A stretch of DNA of 64,000 bases. Source: an uncultured Clostridia bacterium (GTDB lineage: Bacteria > Bacillota > Clostridia > Lachnospirales > CAG-274). The notes beneath the pieces are model-generated. The model was not told the origin of the DNA. It worked only from the letters and a program-made list of their open reading frames with translations, and did no database searches. The number at the start of each line of letters is the position of its first letter. Within the stretch, counting starts at the first letter, position 1. The stretch lies in assembly GCA_947630725.1 (NCBI GenBank), contig CANRIS010000006.1:1-64000 (forward strand), read 5' to 3'. Made by a program: the position numbers and the translations under genes. Shown piece by piece: positions 17,144-26,619 of the stretch.

Positions 17144-19432
17144 ATGAAAAGACCAATGGCAGTTATGCTTGTATTTTTGTCAGTCGGAATAATATGGGGT
17201 CGTCTTGCTCCCGAGGGGATATGGTTATGCGGCGTATGTCTGGCAGGATTTATTATAAGCTGCCTGTTTCTGTGGTTTTTCAGGCACAGAATACTCATAC
17301 TTCTTCCCTGCGTTTTTGTTGTCGGTTTTGTGCTTTCATACAACAGTATGAATTACAGAAACGCTTTATGCGACAGTCTGGCTCAGGGCGCCGCAAAGAG
17401 CGTTGTCTTTATCGGAAAGGTCACTGACGCAGACATAAACAATATCGTGCTTAAGGGAGACGACTTCGGCATATACGGCAGGTCTGACAGACCCGTGAAA
17501 ATAGTCTGCTATATCAATGAAAAATTCGATATAGGCGATAATGTCAGAATCGAGGGAAGTCTCGCCCCTCTTTCGCCCAAATACAATCCGGCGGATTTTG
17601 ACGAAAGGCTTTATTATGGCACAAGAGGGATCAGATATAAGCTGTTCTGCGACAGCTCCGAATTTATAAGCGCAGATCACGGTCTGTTTTATTATATGTA
17701 CAAGCTGAGGGAGAGCATAGGCAGCGCCCTCGACAATATGTACAGTCCCGAAAACGCCGGCATACTGAAAGCAATGCTTTTAGGCGACAAAAAATATCTC
17801 AGCGATGATATAAAAACAATATATAAAAATGCAGGCATATATCACATTCTGGCGATCTCGGGTCTGCACATATCCATTATAGCCGCGATACTTATGTTCT
17901 TTTTCAGAAAACCTGTCGGAAACACGGCTGTCCTTATAATGCTCTGGGGCTACTGTGTATTCACGGGCTTAAGCCCCTCTGCCGTGAGAGCCTCCTTTAT
18001 GATGAGCGTACTTATTTTCGGCAGGCTCATAGGCAGAAAATACGATCTGCTGTCGTCCCTGTGCTTTTCCGCCTTTGTCATACTTTTAATAAATCCTATG
18101 TATATAGCCGACTGCGGCTTTCTGTATTCTTATCTGTCTGTTCTGGGCATAGGTCTTTTCGCCAAAGATTTTGTCAAAGCCTTTGAAAAGCTCTTCGGAA
18201 GAAAACACTGTGTCGGAAGATTTCTGTCGGCATCTCTCGGCTCGGGCATTTCTGCCGTAAGCATAACAAGAGCCGTGAATATGTGGTTCTTCTATGGCTT
18301 TTCGTCCTATGACTTTATCATAAATATAGCCGTGCTGCCGTTTATGGGCATACTTCTTGTCTGCGGAGCTGCCTCTGCTGCGCTGTACGCGCTGCGCATA
18401 AGGCTTTGTTATGTGTTTGCGCATATTGCGGATCTTATCCTCAATTTTTATACCCTTGCGGCAAAAACCGCAGTGAAGATCCCGGGCTGCTTTGTGGTCA
18501 CAGGCAGACCTGCGGTGGATTTTATGCTGCTTTATGCACTTTTTATAATATGCCTTAAGCTTTGCTTTATGTATAAAAACAAGGCTTTCGGCTTTTCTGC
18601 CGCTGTATTCATATGTATCGGAGCAGTCGTTTTGTCGCTGCCCTTCAAGGGTACCGAGGCTGCGTTTCTGTACGTTGGACAGGGTGACGGCATAGTCGGC
18701 AGAACGGGCGGAAAGGTCTTTATAATTGACGGCGGCGGAAACAACAGGGACATTGAAGCAAATGACGAGGGTACATACACGATATTGCCTTATCTGAACT
18801 TTATAGGCGAAACAAGGGTGGATTATGTTTTTGTAAGCCACCCCGACAACGACCATCTGAAAGGTATATATGAGATCATAGGCAGGACTGACATAGGGAC
18901 GATATATATGCCAAAGGCCGGTTTTGACTCGGAGCTGTATACAAAAACCGTTCAAAAGGCGAAGGACGCCAATGTTGATGTTGTATACATAAAAGACGGC
19001 GACAAAATCACCGTAGACGAGGATACATATTTTGAATGTCTGTGGCCCGGCGATGATATATCACAAATTGCCGACAACGAAAACGATATGAGCGCCGTAC
19101 TGCGGCTCAATGACAAATACAACAGATTTCTGTTTGTGGGAGATATTTCGGAAAATATCGAAAAAAGACTTGTCGGAAAGGATATTGCCGCCGAAGTCCT
19201 TAAGGTGGGGCATCACGGCTCGGAATATTCTTCGTCCGAAATATTTCTGAAAGCCGTTTCTCCCAAGCTTGCCGTGATCTCCTGCGGAAGGAACAATATC
19301 TACGGTTTTCCCTCCGGCAAAACCATAAAAAGACTGAACGACAGAAATACGGCGTATTTTGTGACGTCCGAGTCGGGAGCGATCATAATAAGCTCGGATA
19401 AGGGTAAAGTAAGAGTAAAGAAAACCTTATAA
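17144..19432 (+). CDS. comEC: ComEC/Rec2 DNA uptake channel
   Basis: ComEC forms the membrane channel that carries single-stranded DNA into the cell during transformation. The 762-residue protein is full length. It starts with membrane segments and an OB-like periplasmic region, followed by a polytopic Competence domain with the typical YHILAISGLHISII motif. The C-terminal third is a metallo-beta-lactamase domain: VGQGDGIV, FIIDGGG, SHPDNDHLKG (HxDxDH) and VGHHGSEYSSSE. This domain is thought to degrade the non-transforming strand. With comF at 48 kb it indicates that part of a competence apparatus is retained; no comG or comEA gene is present in the window. Confidence 0.95.
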   Translation: MKRPMAVMLVFLSVGIIWGRLAPEGIWLCGVCLAGFIISCLFLWFFRHRILILLPCVFVVGFVLSYNSMNYRNALCDSLAQGAAKSVVFIGKVTDADINNIVLKGDDFGIYGRSDRPVKIVCYINEKFDIGDNVRIEGSLAPLSPKYNPADFDERLYYGTRGIRYKLFCDSSEFISADHGLFYYMYKLRESIGSALDNMYSPENAGILKAMLLGDKKYLSDDIKTIYKNAGIYHILAISGLHISIIAAILMFFFRKPVGNTAVLIMLWGYCVFTGLSPSAVRASFMMSVLIFGRLIGRKYDLLSSLCFSAFVILLINPMYIADCGFLYSYLSVLGIGLFAKDFVKAFEKLFGRKHCVGRFLSASLGSGISAVSITRAVNMWFFYGFSSYDFIINIAVLPFMGILLVCGAASAALYALRIRLCYVFAHIADLILNFYTLAAKTAVKIPGCFVVTGRPAVDFMLLYALFIICLKLCFMYKNKAFGFSAAVFICIGAVVLSLPFKGTEAAFLYVGQGDGIVGRTGGKVFIIDGGGNNRDIEANDEGTYTILPYLNFIGETRVDYVFVSHPDNDHLKGIYEIIGRTDIGTIYMPKAGFDSELYTKTVQKAKDANVDVVYIKDGDKITVDEDTYFECLWPGDDISQIADNENDMSAVLRLNDKYNRFLFVGDISENIEKRLVGKDIAAEVLKVGHHGSEYSSSEIFLKAVSPKLAVISCGRNNIYGFPSGKTIKRLNDRNTAYFVTSESGAIIISSDKGKVRVKKTL

Positions 19433-19452
19433 ACACTTTAGGCTCTTTTGTG

Positions 19453-19482
19453 TTGACAGAGCTTTTATAAAGAGAGTATAAT
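19453..19482 (+). promoter_or_regulatory. Promoter of the Mrp-like gene, with leader hairpin
   Basis: TTGACA (19453-19458), an 18-base spacer and TATAAT (19477-19482). The transcript begins with an 8-bp hairpin AAAACGCC/GGCGTTTT at about 19487-19514 followed by TCTC. It could be an attenuator, a 5' stabiliser or simply the comEC terminator. Confidence 0.6.
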
Positions 19483-19554
19483 TATGAAAACGCCGAATCA
19501 CAAACAGGCGTTTTCTCATACAAAATAAAATCAAAAAATCGGAGGTTCAACAAA

Positions 19555-20388
19555 GTGGCAAACTGCGATGGCTGTCCCTCAAAGGGCAAATGCGGAAAAA
19601 ACAGCGAGGACTGCGGCGTAAAGCAGATCCCCGAAAATAAGATCAAAAACGTAATAGGCGTAATGAGCGGCAAGGGCGGAGTAGGCAAGTCCACCGTTTC
19701 CGTTATGCTTGCGGAGGAGCTTGTGAGAAAAGGCTTCAGAGTGGGTCTGCTTGACGCAGATATAACAGGCCCCAGCACGGTAAGGCTTTTGGGAATGGAA
19801 AAGGAGAGAGCCTACAGCGATGGAGTACACTTCATACCCGTAGTGAGCAAAAACGGCATAAAGGTCATAAGTCTCAATCTTATGCTCGACACAGAGGACA
19901 GCCCCGTAATATGGAGGGGTTCGCTCCTTTCGAGCTGCGTCATACAGTTCTGGAACGAGGTTCTGTGGGGAGAGCTTGACTATCTTGTTATAGATATGCC
20001 TCCGGGAACGGGAGACGTAACGCTTACGGTTATGCAGCAGATACCCCTTTCGGGAGTCGTTATGGTGGGAATACCGCAGGATATGGTATCCATGATAGTA
20101 GCCAAGGCGGTAAATATGGCCTCTATGATGAATATACGGGTGCTTGGCCTTGTGGAAAATATGAGCTATATGACCTGCCCCGACTGCGGAAGAAGAATAA
20201 ACATATTCGGAGAGCAGCGAGAAGGCTTTCTCGAAAAGACCGACACGGAGCTTTTGGGAGAGCTGCCCGTACACGGCAGCATTTCGGGGATTCCGACAGA
20301 CGGTGCCGAAAATGTCTCTGAGGATATAAAAGCCGAGTTTTCAAAAATCACCGACCGTATAACGGAAAAGCTCAGCATGGATAAATAA
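19555..20388 (+). CDS. Mrp/NBP35-family P-loop ATPase
   Basis: This cytoplasmic ATPase of the Mrp/NBP35 group is associated with iron-sulfur cluster transfer. The 277-residue protein has an N-terminal cysteine-rich segment (CDGCPSKGKC and a further Cys), the deviant Walker A GKGGVGKST, VIDMPPGTGD, and the C-terminal cluster-bridging pair in MTCPDCG. The N-terminal cysteine cluster resembles that of NBP35/ApbC-like proteins in anaerobes. Translation starts at GTG 19555, with GGAGG nine bases upstream; no ATG fits. It has its own promoter and is followed by a 133-base gap before sipL. Confidence 0.92.
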   Translation: MANCDGCPSKGKCGKNSEDCGVKQIPENKIKNVIGVMSGKGGVGKSTVSVMLAEELVRKGFRVGLLDADITGPSTVRLLGMEKERAYSDGVHFIPVVSKNGIKVISLNLMLDTEDSPVIWRGSLLSSCVIQFWNEVLWGELDYLVIDMPPGTGDVTLTVMQQIPLSGVVMVGIPQDMVSMIVAKAVNMASMMNIRVLGLVENMSYMTCPDCGRRINIFGEQREGFLEKTDTELLGELPVHGSISGIPTDGAENVSEDIKAEFSKITDRITEKLSMDK

Positions 20389-20441
20389 AAGCCCGCACTT
20401 TCGTACAGCGTTTAAATGTAAGCATTTAAATGTATACGACT

Positions 20442-20469
20442 TGATACTGCCTTAATTTTTCATAAAAAT
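20442..20469 (+). promoter_or_regulatory. Possible sporulation (sigma-E-like) promoter of sipL
   Basis: TGATA (20442-20446) and CATAAAAAT (20461-20469) with 14 bases between resemble the sigma-E pattern (ATA near -35, CATA near -10). The match is weak. It is offered because SipL is a mother-cell protein in Clostridioides difficile. Confidence 0.25.
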
Positions 20470-20520
20470 CCTTCGTCTGAATATACTTGTATAAATACAT
20501 TCCGACGGGAGGATTTTTTT
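20464..20520 (+). promoter_or_regulatory. Terminator-like hairpin that covers the sipL ribosome site
   Basis: AAAAATCCT (20464-20472) plus CGTC (20474-20477) pair with GACG (20504-20507) plus AGGATTTTT (20510-20518). The 3' arm contains the GGGAGG ribosome site and ends in seven T bases, immediately before the ATG at 20522. Read-through RNA would hide the ribosome site or terminate; RNA starting inside the 5' arm would not. Confidence 0.6.
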
Positions 20521-20521
20521 A

Positions 20522-22090
20522 ATGGAGCTTATAAAAACCAAAATAAAAACAGACAAATATCCCGCAAAGCTTAAAACCGTATGCCTTATGGAGGGAGATA
20601 TAATTGTCCCCGATGTAAAGCCCGATGTGGGAGAGATAATCAAATACAGCGTAAGAGGATTTCTTACCGATGCATCGGTTTCGGGCGGCAAGCTGAATAT
20701 AAAGGGCAGGATCAAGCTGTCTGTGCTGTATAATCCTAAGGGCGATGAAAAAAAGCTGGATTCGCTGAGGACTGAGCTTACTTTGAACGATATGATAGCC
20801 GAGGAGGGGCTTGAGGGCTCTGAGCCGCTTATTTTCGGCATCGAGGTAGCCGACTGCGATATTTCAGCCGTTAACGACCGAAAAATGAAGTATAGGGTCG
20901 TGCTTGACATATGCTTTTTGAAGGACAGCGGCGAGGAGCTTGAAATAATCTCCGACATAAAGGACATTCCGCAGGATCAGATAAAAAAGAACAGCTTTAA
21001 AAGAATCTGCGAAACAGAAAGAGGGCAGGAGACATTCAGACTGAGCGAGGAATTTTCTCTGCCGTCCGACAAGCCCTCAATATCCGAAATATGCGAAACC
21101 GACATATCTGTTCGGGGGCTTGACGTTAAGCTTTCGGGGGATAAGCTCTCCATAAGCGGCGAGGTACCAATATACATACTCTACAAATCCGAAGAGGACG
21201 AAAAGATAGAGACCCTTGAATATGAGATACCTCTGAGCGGTATGCTTGAAACAAAGGCAAAGGACAAAAACGCCATATGTTCGGTAAGTATAAGTATCCG
21301 GGAGGACAAAATAACGGCAGAGGAGGACGATGACGGAGAAAAAAGAATCGTTAGCTGCGATATTGAGCTTGCTGCGGCATATCGCATACTCACGGAGGAG
21401 GAGACCGAATATCTGGAGGACGCCTATTGTGCATTCAAAAAAACCGAAACAGAAACAGCGGATACGGAATACAGCGTTTTCGTGTGCCGAAACAAAAATC
21501 AGTTTCCCGTAAAGGAGACCGTGGAGCTTGACAAAAATATGCCTAAAATAATGAGGGTATACAACATCTGTTGCAGGGCTGTGTGCGACAATATAGAAGA
21601 GTACAAAGACAGAGCGGTGGTCGAAGGAGCAGTTGAAACAAAGATACTGTATGCGGCTGAGGATGACGAAAGACCCGTATGCTGCTATGAAACCATGCTG
21701 CCCTACAGACAGGCCATAGAGCTTAAAGGGCTTGAACCGGGGGAGCTTATGAATGTCGAAACAGAACTTGGCATAGAGCATATAAGCTGGTCTATGCTTG
21801 ACGGCAGAGAGATCGAAATAAAACCTATCGTTTCGGTCTGCGCCGAGGTCACCGAAAACAAAAAAATAAGCCTCATATCGGATCTTGTTTTTTCGGAGCT
21901 GCCTCCCGAGACAATAAACAGCATAGCCTCAATGACGCTGTATATTGTCAAAAAAGGCGACACGCTGTGGAATATTGCTAAAAAATACAACACAAACATT
22001 GCCGATATAGTGCGCATAAATCACATTGAAAATCCAGATGTAATATATCCCGGCGAAAAGCTGCTTATAGTCAAAAAAACAATGCCGTAA
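20522..22090 (+). CDS. sipL: SipL-like SPOCS/LysM spore assembly protein
   Basis: The protein is probably the mother-cell coat assembly factor SipL, which in Clostridioides difficile binds SpoIVA through its LysM domain. The 522-residue length is close to that family. It consists of repeated DUF3794 (SPOCS) beta domains, each with a pattern like VCLMEGDIIVPDVKPDV or ICETDISV. A C-terminal LysM domain covers about residues 473-520 (IVKKGDTLWNIAKKYN, then INHIENPDVIYPGEKL). There is no signal peptide or membrane segment. The start ATG has GGGAGG nine bases upstream, buried in the hairpin described. It ends at a strong terminator at 22099-22131. Confidence 0.85.
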   Translation: MELIKTKIKTDKYPAKLKTVCLMEGDIIVPDVKPDVGEIIKYSVRGFLTDASVSGGKLNIKGRIKLSVLYNPKGDEKKLDSLRTELTLNDMIAEEGLEGSEPLIFGIEVADCDISAVNDRKMKYRVVLDICFLKDSGEELEIISDIKDIPQDQIKKNSFKRICETERGQETFRLSEEFSLPSDKPSISEICETDISVRGLDVKLSGDKLSISGEVPIYILYKSEEDEKIETLEYEIPLSGMLETKAKDKNAICSVSISIREDKITAEEDDDGEKRIVSCDIELAAAYRILTEEETEYLEDAYCAFKKTETETADTEYSVFVCRNKNQFPVKETVELDKNMPKIMRVYNICCRAVCDNIEEYKDRAVVEGAVETKILYAAEDDERPVCCYETMLPYRQAIELKGLEPGELMNVETELGIEHISWSMLDGREIEIKPIVSVCAEVTENKKISLISDLVFSELPPETINSIASMTLYIVKKGDTLWNIAKKYNTNIADIVRINHIENPDVIYPGEKLLIVKKTMP

Positions 22091-22098
22091 CGAGAAAA

Positions 22099-22131
22099 CC
22101 CTTCCACACTGAAAGCGGAAGGGCTTTTTTG
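22099..22131 (+). terminator. sipL terminator
   Basis: CCCTTCC and GGAAGGG pair across a short loop and are followed by CTTTTTT. Confidence 0.85.
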
Positions 22132-22479
22132 ATTTGTATAATGAAAAAAAGGAGAAAGAAACAAGCGGTACTATAGGGGGCATAGCCCGCAAAATTCTAT
22201 ATCTTTGATACGATCTTCAAATCGACCGTAAGTTAACTATACTCAAAAACCAAACAAATGTCAATTTCAAAAACATTATTATTATGTTACAGTTTCTTTA
22301 CGAAAAGCCGAAAAACAGGCATTTTTTGGAATGTGTCTCAAAATTGTAAACATTGTCAGATATTTGTTAACAAAAATTAACCCTTCCGTAACCACAGAAA
22401 AATTTGTATATGATAAAATTATGTAAAGGAACGCTGACGGATCCATAACAAAAATTTATACGGAAAGGACTGATCTTTT
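22132..22479. other. AT-rich gap before the serpin gene
   Basis: No gene was seen. The region is AT-rich with no strong hairpin. A possible -10 (TATGATAAAAT, about 22410) lies about 70 bases before the serpin start, without a convincing -35. The serpin ATG at 22480 follows GGAAAGGACTGATC. Confidence 0.4.
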
Positions 22480-24003
22480 ATGAAAAAATACATATTATTG
22501 TTATCCGCCGTGTTCTGCATTCTCTTTTTCGGGCAGATATGCGGAGCCGATAACAACATCAGCGGAATATATTTAAACGGAGACCCCATACAGACAGACG
22601 CCGTTTTAAAGGACGGCAGCACATATGTACCTGTGAGAGCCGTATTTGAGGCGCTTGGATGCGATGTGGCATATAACGCCGAAAACAAAACTGCGGAAAT
22701 TGCATATGACGAAAAAAGTCTTTCATTTTCTCAGAATGACGGCGAAAATATAACGGTCAACAAAAAAATGTATATCCCTCTGCGAAAGGTCTCGGAGGAG
22801 CTGGGCTTTGAGGTCATATGGGACGATGAAAACAGATCGATCAATATAAATTCATATGGCGAATATACAAATAACGCAGCCGAAATATCCCTTATAGACG
22901 AAAACTCCGATTTTGCCCTAAGACTTGGGACTCTTATGCCCGATGACAAAAACTGCGTATTCTCCCCTCTCGGCATAAAATATGCCCTCGCTCTGTTGGC
23001 AAACGGAGCCGACAGCGAAACCAAAGACGAAATAACCTCCGCTCTCGGTATTTCCGATCTTGACACATTCAACGACAGCGTAAGAGAATATATTGACAGC
23101 CTTGTTATGGAGGAGGACGACACAGCCCCCGAGGGAAAGCAGTCATATGGCGGTCTCGCCCTCAACATCGCCAATTCTGTATGGTTCAACAAGGATCACA
23201 TAAAGGGCGGAGATTTCAGCGACTCCTACAAAAAGCTTGCCGAGGACAAATATAAGGCCGAAGCAAGAGCCTTAGAGGACAGCTCCGCAGCAAAGGATAT
23301 AAACGACTGGTGCGCAGACGCCACAAACAATAAAATAACCAAAATTATTGACAACAGCGACTTTGCAGCCTGCCTTGTGAACGCAGTATATATGAACGGC
23401 AAGTGGGCGCACAGATTTGACAGCGAAAAAACCGATAAGGGCGAATTTATCGACAGAGACGGAAAAAGCTGCGAAACGGACTTTATGCACACAACGGGCT
23501 CTTTCGATTATTATGCCGACCCGAACATAAAAATGATTTCTATGCCCTATCTTTACAAGCATATAAGTATGTATATAGCCCTTTTGGACAATGAAAACAT
23601 TGACCCCGAAAAATATATAGGACTTATGGAGGATTCAAGCGTCAATGTGAGCCTGCCGAAATTCAGAACGGAATTTTCGTTTGATGCAGCCGATGTGCTC
23701 AAAAAAATGGGCATTTCAAAGGCTTTTGACGAAAGAGATGACGCCTATCATTTCAAAGCGATGTTTAACGATACCGTGAACAACGCCGAAAGCATATATG
23801 TTTCGGACGTTATGCACAGGGCATATATAGACGTGGACGAGGAGGGCACCGAAGCCGCCGCCATAACAGCCCTGACGCTTGTCGGCTCAATGGCAGTACC
23901 CGAAAAGGTATATTCCTTCACAGCCGACAGACCCTTCGTCTATTTCATAAGAGACAACGACACAGGTGACATCCTCTTTATGGGAAAATACTCATTTGTA
24001 TAA
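22480..24003 (+). CDS. Secreted serpin with N-terminal copper-amine-oxidase-like domain
   Basis: The 507-residue exported protein has a signal peptide (about 1-22, ending CGA), then a copper-amine-oxidase-N-type domain (about 28-125). This domain has two PVR/PLR repeats: TYVPVRAVFEALG and MYIPLRKVSEELGFEV. A complete serpin domain follows (about 135-507). The serpin hinge EEGTEAAAITALT and the closing FTADRPFVYFIRDN are intact, so it can probably undergo the inhibitory conformational change. Counting from the hinge, the scissile bond falls near LVGSMA, suggesting Ser or Met at P1; the target protease is unknown. It has no membrane anchor or dockerin. It is presumed to act outside the cell against host or competitor proteases. 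Confidence 0.92.
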   Translation: MKKYILLLSAVFCILFFGQICGADNNISGIYLNGDPIQTDAVLKDGSTYVPVRAVFEALGCDVAYNAENKTAEIAYDEKSLSFSQNDGENITVNKKMYIPLRKVSEELGFEVIWDDENRSININSYGEYTNNAAEISLIDENSDFALRLGTLMPDDKNCVFSPLGIKYALALLANGADSETKDEITSALGISDLDTFNDSVREYIDSLVMEEDDTAPEGKQSYGGLALNIANSVWFNKDHIKGGDFSDSYKKLAEDKYKAEARALEDSSAAKDINDWCADATNNKITKIIDNSDFAACLVNAVYMNGKWAHRFDSEKTDKGEFIDRDGKSCETDFMHTTGSFDYYADPNIKMISMPYLYKHISMYIALLDNENIDPEKYIGLMEDSSVNVSLPKFRTEFSFDAADVLKKMGISKAFDERDDAYHFKAMFNDTVNNAESIYVSDVMHRAYIDVDEEGTEAAAITALTLVGSMAVPEKVYSFTADRPFVYFIRDNDTGDILFMGKYSFV

Positions 24004-24086
24004 TCCTATCTCTGATTCGGCGGATACTTATAACAGACTTATAACAGACTTATAACATAGTAACCATAGCTTTGGAGATACAAAAA

Positions 24087-24132
24087 ACGGCGCAGCCGCT
24101 CACGTTTTTGGGCAGGCTGCGCCGATTGTTTT
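24087..24132. terminator. Bidirectional terminator between serpin and amino acid ABC operon
   Basis: CGGCGCAGCC and GGCTGCGCCG form a perfect 10-bp stem. ATTGTTTT follows on the plus strand, and TTTTTTG on the minus strand. Confidence 0.85.
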
Positions 24133-24170
24133 AAGTTTTTTGGTTGTTCCTATTGCCTAAGTGTCTGTGC

Positions 24171-25076
24171 TTATTCGGCATCGGTTGTTTTGCCGCCTTC
24201 AACAACAAGGCTTTCTTCGTAGTCAAGGCCGTAGGTATCTGCGAGTGTTTCTTCATAATCGGTATGGAAGAAATTTTCTTCGCCGAGAGAAACTATCTCA
24301 TCATTTATCCAGTTGAGGAGAGTATCGTTGCCCTTTGAAACTGCGGGAGCGATCGTATCCTGACTGCCGAGAGAGGGGATGCCTACCGTATAGCCCTCGT
24401 TCTGAAGCGAGAAAGCTATGACCTCTGTGTTGTCGTTTGCCCACGCTGCGCCGTTGCCGTTTTCGAGAGCGTTTTTGGCTGTTGCGTATGAGTCGTATTT
24501 CTGTAAAGTAATGTCGGGATAGTTTTCAACAAGGTATGTTTCGGCTGTGGTACCCGAAATAACTATCATTTCGTCATCGGGATTCCAGTCGTCAAGGGAC
24601 TCTATAACCTTGTCATCGGGAGAAACTACGCCAAGAGCCACATTCATATAAGGCAGCGCAAAGTCAACCTCCTCTGCTCTTTCGGGAGTTACCGTGAAGT
24701 TTGCAAGAATAAGGTCTACCTTTCCCGTCTGAAGATACTCTATGCGGTTTGCAGCCTCTGTGGAGACAAAGTTTACGTCCACTCCCATATCCTCTGCGAT
24801 ACGGTTTGCAAAGTAAACGTCATAGCCCTGATAGTCGCCGTTTTCGTCTACATAGCCAAAGGGATTTTTGTCGGAAAAAACACCGATGTTGATGGTTCCG
24901 TCCTCGACTATCTCATCAAGAGTACGATAAACGCTATCTGAGCTTTCTTCGGCAGTTTCCGCTGTGTCAGCCGTACCTGCCGCATCGGGCTCGGCAGAGG
25001 TTCCGCCGCAGCCTGCAAGCGAAAACATAAGCGAAGCTGAAATTATTGATACAGTAATAGCTTTAAATCTTTTCAT
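24171..25076 (-). CDS. Polar amino acid ABC transporter substrate-binding lipoprotein
   Basis: This extracellular lipoprotein captures an amino acid for the ABC importer encoded upstream. The 301-residue product has a lipoprotein signal with lipobox LAGC (Cys23) and an acidic linker. The type 3 periplasmic-binding domain follows (NIGVFSDKNPFGYVDENGDY, GYDVYFANRIAEDMGV, LILANFTVTPERAEEVDFA). The family includes glutamine, cystine and arginine binders; specificity is not set. The ATG at 25076 has an AAAGGAG site, so the 36 extra upstream codons are rejected. It is the last gene of the four-gene operon, 104 bases after the ATPase gene. Confidence 0.93.
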   Translation of the reverse strand: MKRFKAITVSIISASLMFSLAGCGGTSAEPDAAGTADTAETAEESSDSVYRTLDEIVEDGTINIGVFSDKNPFGYVDENGDYQGYDVYFANRIAEDMGVDVNFVSTEAANRIEYLQTGKVDLILANFTVTPERAEEVDFALPYMNVALGVVSPDDKVIESLDDWNPDDEMIVISGTTAETYLVENYPDITLQKYDSYATAKNALENGNGAAWANDNTEVIAFSLQNEGYTVGIPSLGSQDTIAPAVSKGNDTLLNWINDEIVSLGEENFFHTDYEETLADTYGLDYEESLVVEGGKTTDAE

Positions 25077-25180
25077 TTTGATTTCTCCTTTATATTTTTT
25101 TATCGGAAAACAAAATTCCGATAGAATACCACAAGAATATATTATTTTTTGGCGTTTTTTAAGATGGAGGCGGCAGAGCC

Positions 25181-25939
25181 TCAATTTTGCGCCTTTACGG
25201 GGCTGAACTCGAATATGTTGAGAAATCTCGCAGCTCTTTTTGTCTTTGGAGCCTTGAAAAATTCAGCGGGCTTGCCCTCCTCGATTATTTCGCCGTTATC
25301 TACAAATATGACCCTGTCGGCGACCGCCTTGGCAAACTGCATTTCGTGAGTGACGATTATCATCGTTCTGCCTTGCTGAGCCAGTCTCAGCATAACGTCA
25401 AGAACCTCTCTCACCATTTCGGGATCGAGAGCCGCCGTCACTTCGTCAAAGAGCATAACCTCGGGGTGCATACAAAGCGCCCTCACAATGGCTGCCCTCT
25501 GTTTTTGACCACCCGAAAGCTGTCTGGGATATTGTCTTGCCTTATCCTTAAGACCCACTCTGTCAAGGAGACTCAGAGCCTCCTCCTCGACTTCTTCTTT
25601 TTTTCTTTTCTGAACCTTAAGCGGCGCAAGAGTAATGTTGTCTATTATGCTCAGATGCGGAAACAGCTCATAGCTCTGAAAAACCATACCTATTTTTTGT
25701 CTGAGCATAGGCAGATCCCTGCTGCCGTGCTTTATCTCTCTGCCCGAAAGACATATCCTGCCGCCCTGAACAGGTTCAAGGCCGTTTATACATCGCAGGA
25801 GAGTGCTTTTTCCGCAGCCGCTGGGGCCTATGACCACAACGACTTCTCCCTTGTGTACCGTAAGGCTCATATCCTTTATTACGCAAAGATCGTCATAGCT
25901 TTTGTTAAGATGTTCTATCATAAGAAGCTTTTCCGCCAT
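25181..25939 (-). CDS. Polar amino acid ABC transporter ATPase
   Basis: This is the cytoplasmic ATPase subunit of the importer. The 252-residue protein shows Walker [10 protein letters not shown], the Q-loop [12 protein letters not shown], signature LSGGQKQR, Walker [15 protein letters not shown] and the switch His in [10 protein letters not shown], typical of the GlnQ/HisP class. The ATG at 25939 is chosen because GGGGGTG, overlapping the upstream stop region, serves as ribosome site. An alternative start five codons upstream overlaps the permease stop. It is third in the operon. Confidence 0.95.
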   Translation of the reverse strand: MAEKLLMIEHLNKSYDDLCVIKDMSLTVHKGEVVVVIGPSGCGKSTLLRCINGLEPVQGGRICLSGREIKHGSRDLPMLRQKIGMVFQSYELFPHLSIIDNITLAPLKVQKRKKEEVEEEALSLLDRVGLKDKARQYPRQLSGGQKQRAAIVRALCMHPEVMLFDEVTAALDPEMVREVLDVMLRLAQQGRTMIIVTHEMQFAKAVADRVIFVDNGEIIEEGKPAEFFKAPKTKRAARFLNIFEFSPVKAQN

Positions 25940-25944
25940 TGCGC

Positions 25945-26619
25945 TCACCCCCATTTCTTTTCAAGCCGGCTTGCCAGTATGCTCAGTGGCCAGCATGTAA
26001 GAAAATACATCATAAATACAGTCAGATAAACTCCGAAAGCCGCATTCGGACTTGACGTACGGTTCGCCTCGATTATCTGCTGAGCCACCTTTGTTACTTC
26101 CACAACGCCTATCAGAAGCACCAGACTTGTGGTTTTTATCATTCTTGTTATGAGGTTTACCGACAGGGGCAAAAGCCTCCTGACGGTCTGCGGAATAATG
26201 ACATAAAAATACGTCTGCGCATTGTTAAGACCAAGAGCCAGACTGCTTTCATACTGATGCTTCGGTATGCTCGTTATGGCTCCTCTTACAAGATCGCCCA
26301 TCTCTGCGGTGCCCCATAGCGTAAATACTATCACCGAGGACAATTCTCCCGACAGGTTTATTCCGAAAAGCTTTGTGCTGTCGAAAAATACTATAAACAA
26401 AAGCACAAGCTGCGGCATTATTCTTATAAATTCAAAATACGTTCTTGTTATCACCCTCAGAACAAGTTCTTTTCTTACCATTATTATGCCGAGGAGGATC
26501 CCGAGAGGGATACTCAGCAAAACCGAAATAAGGCTTATTTCAAGAGCCGCCCACAGTCCGCCCAAAAGACGGAGCATATTTTTGCCCTTAAATAATACCT
26601 CAAGACCCAAATCCGGCAT
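25945..26619 (-). CDS. Polar amino acid ABC transporter permease, second subunit
   Basis: This is an inner-membrane permease of the HisMQ class, 224 residues, with about five helices. The cytoplasmic EAA loop is [25 protein letters not shown]. It forms the channel with the other permease. The ATG at 26619 has a perfect AGGAGG seven bases upstream. That start overlaps the preceding permease gene by 20 bases, so translation is probably coupled. Confidence 0.92.
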   Translation of the reverse strand: MPDLGLEVLFKGKNMLRLLGGLWAALEISLISVLLSIPLGILLGIIMVRKELVLRVITRTYFEFIRIMPQLVLLFIVFFDSTKLFGINLSGELSSVIVFTLWGTAEMGDLVRGAITSIPKHQYESSLALGLNNAQTYFYVIIPQTVRRLLPLSVNLITRMIKTTSLVLLIGVVEVTKVAQQIIEANRTSSPNAAFGVYLTVFMMYFLTCWPLSILASRLEKKWG

